From Atopsyche davidsoni (Eukaryota > Arthropoda > Insecta > Trichoptera > Hydrobiosidae): a stretch of DNA of 64,000 bases. The notes under the pieces are model-generated. The model ran no database searches. It saw only the letters and a program-made list of their open reading frames with translations, and was not told the origin of the DNA. The position numbers were made by a program, and so were the translations under genes. Of the stretch, positions 41,736 to 64,000 are shown piece after piece. The first letter of the stretch is position 1; each line of letters begins with the position of its first letter. The stretch covers positions 9,858,501-9,922,500 of the forward strand of contig JAILWY010000010.1 of NCBI GenBank assembly GCA_022113835.1, written 5' to 3'.

Positions 41736-44241
41736 ATCTGATTCCGTTAACAAGCTAATGGCATATATATATTTTTAATGCTCCTTAACTATTTGAGGGC
41801 TGATTTCGCTATTTTGATGACATGTCAAGTCATGGCTTCAATCAGTAGATATTTTAAAATAAAATCAATAGAATACTGTAAATAAAACAATATTATTTGT
41901 TTTTTTTTAAATTTGGTAGGTACTCGGGTTACCATTAAATAAATATACAGTGATGGCTGTGATACAACAATGTTTTATTCATAATCATTATCTTTGCATA
42001 TCCGATTAATTCAGTTCAATACTGACCATTTTGTTCTCGAAGCACAGCTTAGTAAATACTAGAATAATTTAAGAGAGTAAGAAAATAAGTACAAATAGCC
42101 TTAACAGTCGGAGACCCGACCTGATTTTATTAAGATATAACTGAGCTTAATTTTATAAGAAGATATTGGACAGATGACAGGTCGAGCAGCAGGATATTCC
42201 ACTGCTTGATGTGACTACTCTTGTAGGTCGATTTTCTTGATGTACTTTCTTATGGTAGGTACTTAACGTCCATGGAGAATTGTTAAAATCAGCAGGAGTC
42301 TTGTTCGCTTATTGGAGTTGTGGAGTAAATAAAAAAGATAATGCTATTAAAGGATTTACTAAATATCTATTTTAACTACTACACTTTAAATACCTACCAC
42401 TACAATACAACTTAAAATAGATTTTAATAAATTATCCTAACTGTGGTCTGTAACCCTTATCCAGAATTCACTGTCGTATTGTTGAATAACAACGGCTTGA
42501 TTTTCTTGCTTCGGATGATTCTGTTTTATACTTTTTTTAAAAAGTTAACAAAATACACAAAATTACATTCCTGGCGCTGCAATATTAAAGTTGTAAACTA
42601 TAGCTGCAGATTTTATTAGTTCTTATATTTGTCTACTTTATGTTGCATGACATAAGTAATTTTATTAAAAAACGATTCACTTCAATAGTGCCATTTTTTG
42701 AAAGGAAAGGGGTAGTTCAAACTCTACTCCAGACAGATTCTTATATTGTCTTTTTCTAAGTTGATAAGTATACTTTAACAGTTGAACCGTAACATTCTGC
42801 TGTAGAATACATAAGTAATATAAATATTTGAAATTATTGTTCAGATTATTAGGTTATAGCCATTGCTTATTTCTATCGGTACTATGATGCTATTGCTATA
42901 ATTATGCAAATATCTGTAATATTACATTTTACAACACTGTGTTGATCAGATATTTTACTCTAGTTTAATAGAGAATGCCGTGACAATATTGAATAGTTAT
43001 AATGAAAACCACATCATACTAGTAAGCTTTTTAGAATTTGAAATAGATAATTTTGATTTGAATTATTTTATGGTCATATAAACAATCAAACTGGGATAAC
43101 ATACAAAGCATTATCAATATCAGGGGCAATTTTGACAAATACATGTTTTGAAACTGGCAGAACCCTTTCAAAATATTGACTTTCATAAACTAAATCGAAA
43201 AATTACTTTGAGAAAATAATGTGAACAGACACAAATAATATAATAAATATAAAATTGTTGTAATACAAGTATTTAGCATCTTCAATTGATTTCACAATTT
43301 TCAAATTATATTTAATTAAAGGGCTGTTTTATTTTACTGAAATTTATTGATTTTATTTATTACTCAAAATATAAAGTGGAGCAAGGCATGAATTTCAATG
43401 ATATTAACTAAGAATAGTATAAAAAAGCAATGCAAAGATATTTCATTAGTTTTATTATGAGGTGAGTGAGTTTATATACAAAAATAACATTTTTTATTTG
43501 AGATCTGGTCAATCTTATAGGTAATTTCTGTGAATAGATTCATATGCTTCAACAATTGAAGAGGTTTGCTAGATGTATAATCTATTACTAGCTCAAGTTA
43601 ACACCTTTAGAAATTTCTTACATTATGACTAAAATATTTTCTGTTATTAATTGTTATATTCAAATATACGATTCAAACAAGTCAAGTATACGATGAATAC
43701 ATGAGACAAATATAAGTGGCTAGAAATATTTAGTTTACCTTGATAGATTTTGTACTAGTGTCAGGAGCGCCAGGAAAAGTATTTAATTGGTGTAGGTAGT
43801 CATGAATCCAGATAAATGTTAAAGATAATAGAATGTTTTCACAGTTTTTTTTTAAATACATGATAAATAATTATTAGGATCTTACTTTAATTATATTTGT
43901 GGCATACTAAGATTTCTATAATGATAACTTGTACATCATAATATAATGTTTTACTATCAATTCGGCCTGTGTGCTCGCTTCGATATACACTCCCAATATC
44001 TCCACGCACCCTCATCGATGCGTAGTACTATATGTACAGTAAATATAACATTATTATCTAAAGTATCCTTTTTCATCTCGGGGGTTTGTTTATTCATTGC
44101 CGCAGGTTTTTCGGCGTTACTCTGAAATCAAAAGCAAAAAGTGAAAAATTAAATTTAAAAACAATTAGTTAAAGTAACAGAAAATAATAACCAAACTCTA
44201 CTAAATAAGTGGAGTTAGTGATTCTGCACAAAAATGTAGAT
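41736..44241. other. Intergenic region between solo LTR and LRR gene 3' end
   Basis: AT-rich, with no recognised protein, RNA gene or repeat array. The last part (about 43970-44121) may be a 3' exon of the LRR gene: an acceptor (gatttcag, minus strand) ends at 44122. Confidence 0.5.
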
Positions 44242-57775
<13,534 letters not shown>

Positions 57776-58100
57776 GCTGCGCGCTCTCGGTTATCGACCG
57801 GCGCGCACCGGGACGGACCGGCTCGCGAGACTCCGAGGGCGGGAGTCGGGAGTCGGGAGTCGGGAGCGAGTGGCGGGGTGTCGCAGTCGCAGTGCTCGAG
57901 CGACCCGGACGGCGGGTCGAGAGAGAGTGGCCGCTCAGCCCGCGGACCCGCACTGGCGCTGCCGGCCCGCGGCCGCCTCGCCGCCCCCCGCGTCCCGCCC
58001 GGCCGGCCCGCGCCCCCGCCCTCGCCCGCGCCGCGCCCCGCGCCGCGCCCCGCGCCCGCGCCCCGCGCCCGCGCCCCGATAAGGAAGCGACTCGTGGAGG

Positions 58101-60572
58101 CCCATCGCTCTTTCATTCTTTCACGGGGACACGAATGTATCCCGCATTGCAGCGGGCTGCACCTGATCTTATGGCATTGCCAAAATTTATGTGCTGCTGC
58201 TGCTATTGACCGAGTGAAGTGACTATTTTCTGAGCGCGGGTCATTTGTCACTCAAATATTTCATCGCTTTTAACTGAATAAAATATCAACAATTTCCAAT
58301 TCTACTCTATTTGTTTTGAAAGTATATGAAAGAAAGATCACGGCGCGAGTTGTTTGTGCATCTTTCCTGTGTGCGCTTTTATTTTCCAGTGACTGTCCTG
58401 ATTTTTTTATTATTTATGCGTAAGCTCGTACTTTAAATGCATGTAGGTCTTAAAATAGTTCAGCCAGATAATAACTTCACTGCAAAATTATTTACCACGA
58501 GATATATTTTTATTTTTAATTTTCAAGAATGTCTACCAGCGTATATGAGCTGAATCAAAAATGCTTCAGGCCAGGATTCAAACCTTCCGTAGATGATAAG
58601 TAATGTTATATAGTAAGTAGGATGTTAAAATAAATTGCGACTTTCAGAAATGTTTCAAATTATATGTTATTCAAAACTGACAACAAAAAAACACATTAAT
58701 CAGAGAAAATGACCGTTTAACGTAATACATAAATATTGAAAATGTTCTGGTTCCCAGTTGTAGACATGTGATTAATGTGAGTCGCGGTGGGAGCTCGATC
58801 GCTATCGCGGACTGGAATGCAAATTAAATTTTATACTAAAACAGTGACGTGTGATGCACAGAACACCACCCAGGTGGAATTTCATAGAGTACCTTTAGGG
58901 TTGTTATTGCTGACGCAGCCCGCCCAGCTCTCCGAGAAGAACGCTAGCAATCACCCACTCGACAACAAGTGTATCAAAGAAATTCAACATTCATATTCAA
59001 ATTGTCTATTTTAGATATCTCAGAGCCACGTTATAAACATTTGGGAATGTGAATTAAATACGTAAGTAGAATTTTTAACAAACGGAAAAATGTGCTTTGT
59101 TAGTATTTGCTATCTGTACGTTTAGATTGTTTTTGTCCAAAAGCTCACAATTCACAAACGTTACATATCTATTATATTTTTCAAATCTTGTTTTTCTCAA
59201 AAAATCGATTAATACTTTCATACCTTCATGAAAACGGACTGAAAATTTTCTTTGAATGGACTTATTTTCCCCGGATTTTTTATTATGCTGAAGTTAATAG
59301 TTACTCACTTAATGATGTTTTTAGAACAAAGTTGACTGCTTACCTGATTTTTAATCACATAAATCTAACTAAGTTAAATAGATTTAAATGTGGCATTTAA
59401 AAGACTTACAATATAAATAGCATTTATTTATATCCTAACTTCGTTATTTTTGCAAAGCTTTAAACGAAGTATTTTACAGTGCCGTTGCTTTTTGCCCTCT
59501 CCTTTTACCTGCAATATACAAAACGATACGTTTTGTTTTTTTATATCATTTGTGAGATCGCCAATATTCATTATCCGGGGTGTCGTGATGATATATCTGA
59601 CAAAGTCGGTGCATCTTCTTTGTTTCGACCTACAGCCAAGAAAAATGCTAATAAGGAATAAAGTTTGCTAAGAGCGAAAAATACATATCTTCGACATTTT
59701 TTCTTGTATACACAAATTAATAAAATAATAAGGAACAACACCTAAGACAAATACGAGCTAGCCAAATTATGGACAAGACAGAATATTTTCGACAAAAAAT
59801 GAAAGATGTTTTATAGACAAAACATTAAAAAAATACATATGATAACTAAAATAATTTTAGATATTTAAATACTATTATGACGATCAATCTGCCGGTAGTA
59901 CATGTTGCATTCGTATTTATTTAATTTAGTGCAATGATCACGGTTGATGCGATCTTGCTTCGCCGCAGCGTGACTGCCGTAAAAAACTGTCGTCGCATCC
60001 ATATATAAGTGTTTAAATATATATATATATATACACCATGCCTTCCAGATCTTATAGATAAAAATATATCAAGAACAATACAAAAGCAAAAAATGATAAT
60101 TTATCATCATTGGAATTTAAGTGATTAGAATCGGAGTTCCGGGCTGTAAAGAGATCCCGGGTGCAGCCATACTAATGACTTTAAATAAAAAAATCAATTT
60201 GTCTTTAAATTCAAATTCATATAGCGCGATGGGATAATTATATCTTTTATGTGTTTACAATATGTGCGACATTATTCACTCGCCACCCCAAAAATATACT
60301 GTGATGTCATTTTACGAATAAGTGTATTTGTATTTGACACAATCCATATGTCTTTCATTATTTTTTCGCAAATTTCTCAGTTGAATTGGGTTTATCTTTA
60401 TTTTGAGTATTTCCATTGCGCAGGCGGATCCTATTTTCGTTTTTACATTATTTAAGTCAGAGGTTGTGAGATGACGGTTTCAGTTGAAATATTAATAAAA
60501 CATGTCATAAAAACTTCACAAAGAAGACTTTCTTAAATTTGTTTCAATTCGTCCAGTAATAAATTCAAAATG

Positions 60573-60603
<31 letters not shown>

Positions 60604-61551
60604 TGTATATTTATATGTTTGAGGTTTAGATATTTTTTTTCAAGAAATGATAGATGTTCGTATGTGCAATGGTAGGTTCAGCTACGCCATAAGTTTGAAA
60701 CAAGATTTTACAATATGATATATGCTAAGAACTGTCTGTTGAATTGCTCAGTTGTAGTTGATCCTCCCGGGTCTGAGCCCCCGCTGCAGGGCCGCGCCCG
60801 GTGCTCGACCGTCGCTGGTCTGAGAAGAGAGCTGTCAGCTTTGTTATTCTTCGTTTCAAAACATTTCCAGCAAGGAACGCTGGAATGCGACTCCTAAAAA
60901 TAGAGTGTCAACGGACAAATTTGTAAAGAAATTCGAAATATTCGCGTGAAACGTAATAATTTAAGAGGGCGGACATGTCGGGAGGCGCCACGCTGCGCCG
61001 GCCCGCCACGGAGCGGCTCATTTTAGACTCTGAAGTCATTCAGCGCCAACCAACTTCCAAATTTACCATTTGTTCCATCGCAGTCTCCCTCACTGGCGTC
61101 TTGGGCCGACTGGCGACGCTGCCCAGACACGAAGGCTCAGCACCGCTCCAACCGACTATCATGAATTCTAGGTTTTAACTATAATACCATTATGTAATAC
61201 TTATAATCCGAAAAAAGCAACGCACTTTAATTCAATAAGCTTTGTTATGTATTCAAAAAATTCCAACAAAGAAATCATATTTTTTACGTATATTGTGTTC
61301 ACACCAGGGAAAAAAAACGGTTTTAATTAACACACTGTTATACTGAAATGTATTTCATCAACGTTCTCCGCGTAACAAAGAAGTGTTCAAAGGAAAAAGT
61401 TGGCTTATTGCTAAGGGTTCATTTTTTATGAAAAAGTATTATTTCACGATAAAATATAAATGTGCAGTGATTAACAATATTCAGGGCATTTCAACTAGAC
61501 CCTGGTAAACGAATACCGAACTGATGTTATTTAGCGTTATTAAACTATAAT

Positions 61552-61627
<76 letters not shown>

Positions 61628-62700
61628 AATATAAATAAATAAATAAATACATATATATATATATGTGTGTGTGTGTGTTTGTATTAAGAAGGAATGCGTC
61701 TAAAATAGTTCAAGAGCATGATCGACATCAAGTGCAGGAGGGAATTCTAATGATTCCAGAGGAATGTCTCGGAGGTATTTTAATTCAATCTGTATACCGG
61801 TTAACGGCTCATCAGACCTTGATTATTTGATTTATTTTCACCCGTATTGTGCTTACTAGTACTATACGGGGAGATGTGGCTGACTTCCCAGATATATACT
61901 CTTTAATGTGCGTTATACAAATAAACATTTGCTAACATTTTTTTTTCAGCCGTATTTTAACATATTTATTTTCAGCCGAGTATAAGAAAGTTCAAATAGC
62001 GTAGCGTAGGATTGGTCTTTTGGAGAATTGGGATACCAAAAAATAGAAGATAAAAATTTGTTTGTAACCGAGAAAAAACTCACAGACCAATCGAATCGAG
62101 GTGAATGAATGCAGAGACGATTTTTACAAAGTACACAAGTTAACATTCTCACGCGTTTTAATTGACCAAGAAACAAATTTTAACCCTCCTCCCTCAACTA
62201 TTCTTTGTGATGTCTTCACGGATAAACTCTCTCCGAGATCGCATACTGTCAGAGTGGAGGTAAATGTTATACGTATGCAATATAATAATGCATACGCTGA
62301 TAACCAAAAGTACATATCTATCATTTTAAATTAAACTTACGAAACTACACTCGCCAGCAACAATAATTAATTAGCTTTAAATATAATCGATATTTGTCAA
62401 TTTTATTTAAATCAAAAATTCATTTATTATTAGCATATTGAAATGAAGTCCATTATATGTGCTTTGTGTTGCTCTTACTAATCTTTGTAAATTAAACACT
62501 ACTTTCATTTTAGAGAAATAAATTAAATAGTATTTTATTCGTCAATAAGATCATGATATCTACTTTATTTTACGCCGTAGGTCATTCCAAAGAATACTTG
62601 TATAGACAAATAACTGTATTTCTGGTAAGAAAACATTATGTTAATATTTATTATTATATATCTTTACCGTGTCTAGAAATGTTGAGAGCATTTATTAAAC
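58101..62700. other. Upstream flank of the LRR gene, no recognised genes
   Basis: AT-rich sequence with short CpG-rich patches near 58775-58800 and 60760-61130 and a TA/TG microsatellite at 61553-61680. The patch near 60975-61178 has an open frame but no domain motif or splice support. It may be regulatory sequence or a noncoding exon. Confidence 0.45.
61553..61680. repeat. (TA)n / (TAAA)n / (TG)n microsatellite
   Basis: A TA run of about 70 bases, then AAATAAATAAATAAATA, then TATATATGTGTGTGTGTG. Confidence 0.93.
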
Positions 62701-62899
62701 AAAGTATCGATAAATAGCAGATAAATGATCCCGATTCGTTACCAACATCATTGCCAATTTCTTTCTGAGCCCCTGTCAAATAAGCAACTTTTCATCTTTT
62801 TTACTCCGTATTTCAATGATCTCTGCGCATCGTCAAAAGTCCAGAAATTCGTGAATGCATTTTCTTTTTTTGATCGTTTGGATCTTCTTTCGTCTCAAA

Positions 62900-63245
62900 A
62901 GTACCATCTCGGAGCATTCCTCAATTTAATGATATTTAAGAAATGTCCAGTCCATATATTATTTTTTTAAATTTTATTGTACTGTCAGTTCAGTTTTGAG
63001 ACTAAACACTCGTTTGTCTTTCGATATTTTCTTGTTATTTTTAACATCCATTCCTCGCTGTGCTATTTGCGTTTTGGATATCTCCATGTTTCGCATCCGC
63101 AGATTATTACTTGGAATATAAAATTGAAAGGGACATTTTTAAATAAATTTGTAAATATTTTAGGTTTTAATATTAGTTCCAAGCATCGAGAAGCGTTGAA
63201 CCCTACAACGTTCTTTGGTGTATTTTTTGACATATTTAGTCGCTG
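62900..63245 (-). pseudogene. Possible decayed LINE reverse-transcriptase C-terminus
   Basis: The minus-strand translation around 63000-63160 reads NVPFNFIFQVIICGCETWRY, then a stop, then EEWMLKITRKYRKTNECLVS. This resembles the region after the RT thumb in many insect LINEs, a 'YGCETW' word followed by a 'RRMLRI...TNE' word. Stops interrupt the frame and no endonuclease or catalytic YADD is seen, so at most this is an old fragment. The call rests on remembered family patterns. Confidence 0.4.
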
Positions 63246-64000
63246 AGACTGATCAATGTTTCAAGTTAACAGGCGTTATTTTCAAGCTTTGTTTTTACAC
63301 TTTATTGAGATAGGTCTTAAATTATAAAGCACTATTCATTGTGATTACTGCGTCCCTGCCTGAAATGGATATAAAATGAATGTATAAGACATCGTTATAT
63401 AAAAAGTAACAAAGAACCGCTTCGCAATTCTTTGAAATACTTGTATTTAATTTTCTTTCTTTCTAGAAGCAGCTTTGTAACATTTTTCAGAAAAACCTGA
63501 AGAGAGCTTATGCAAAGGACGTAGTTTCTTATATAATATAATATAATTGGATTTTAATTTTAATATTCATCAAAATATCTAATCAATAAATTACATAACT
63601 TTAAATAGATAATGGTGGTTGAATTCCATTAATATCATAAATATTTTTTGTATTTGATTCAATTTATTTTCGTATCGGAATGTATGGCAAAAATATTCAT
63701 CTGTCTAAACAGAGATATGAAGAAAGCAAAATTGTATTTAACATAATTATGAATCATTGAAATTCTCATTTACTAAATTACTCACAATGATACGGGTGAA
63801 TACGTACAAATGAGGAAAATAAATACTTTTATCTGAGGTTTACTCTGACTAAAGGTAACCACAATAAAAAAATTATAAAGTCGTCGACGTAGGGAAGCAT
63901 AACAATGATAGAATATTAAGAGTACCTACAATGTATAGTGTTTACGACTGGTTTACGGGTGTCATATTTTTCAGGGTATGTATGTCTTAGTAAACTGATC
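63246..64000. other. AT-rich end of window, nothing recognised
   Basis: No coding, RNA or repeat feature is supported here. Confidence 0.5.

Noticed and set aside
58545..58620. B-box-like word GGTTTGAATCC (minus strand)
   Set aside because: No A box at the right distance, so neither a tRNA nor a SINE is supported.
60975..61178. 67-residue open frame starting MSGGATLRRP
   Set aside because: No domain, no supporting splice sites and no flanking exons.

Overview
This is a eukaryotic nuclear window from an insect, most likely a lepidopteran. The lineage call is an inference from strong AT bias, a PAR-bZIP gene of insect Pdp1 type, Helitron debris, many (TA)n microsatellites and small GT-AG introns. 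Nothing bacterial or viral was recognised.

Six protein-coding genes can be supported, and their splice phases were checked by hand. From left to right they are: the 3' part of Pdp1 (+, 1275-9181), a circadian PAR-bZIP transcription factor; TAF9 (-, 18059-18763, single exon), a histone-fold TFIID/SAGA subunit; an NFXL1-type NF-X1 zinc-finger/RING protein with a C-terminal membrane anchor (+, 20395-24287, 12 coding exons); a multi-pass membrane protein of unknown function, rich in His and Trp (+, 26249-29242, 8 coding exons); zer-1 (+, 32207-37263, 8 coding exons), the LRR/ARM substrate receptor of a Cullin-2 ubiquitin ligase; and a secreted leucine-rich-repeat protein (-, 44242-57775, 8 coding exons, first intron about 10.5 kb). 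TAF9 and NFXL1 are divergent and share an upstream region. Pdp1 and TAF9 converge, as do zer-1 and the LRR gene. The genes look like unrelated neighbours, with no sign of a functional cluster.

The spaces between genes hold decayed mobile DNA. A Helitron remnant lies at 29726-31707, just upstream of zer-1. It keeps part of its Rep region and the tail of its helicase, and an LTR retroelement remnant is nested in it (30898-31394). That remnant retains a primer-binding site complementary to the 3' end of tRNA-Trp. A second, inverted copy of the same LTR sits on the far side of zer-1 (41287-41735). Both copies have intact 4-bp target duplications. Two hAT-like MITEs (14124-14419, 39259-39484), a tRNA-derived SINE fragment (about 52676-52731) and a decayed LINE reverse-transcriptase tail (about 62900-63245) are also proposed.

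The large LRR-gene intron and its 5' flank are AT-rich with scattered GC/CpG-rich patches, the strongest being a CpG island over the first coding exon (57.4-58.1 kb). No undescribed multi-gene system was found. The most interesting items are the inverted LTR pair around zer-1, the nested Helitron/LTR structure, a small intron dominated by a perfect TA hairpin, and the uncharacterised His-rich membrane protein.
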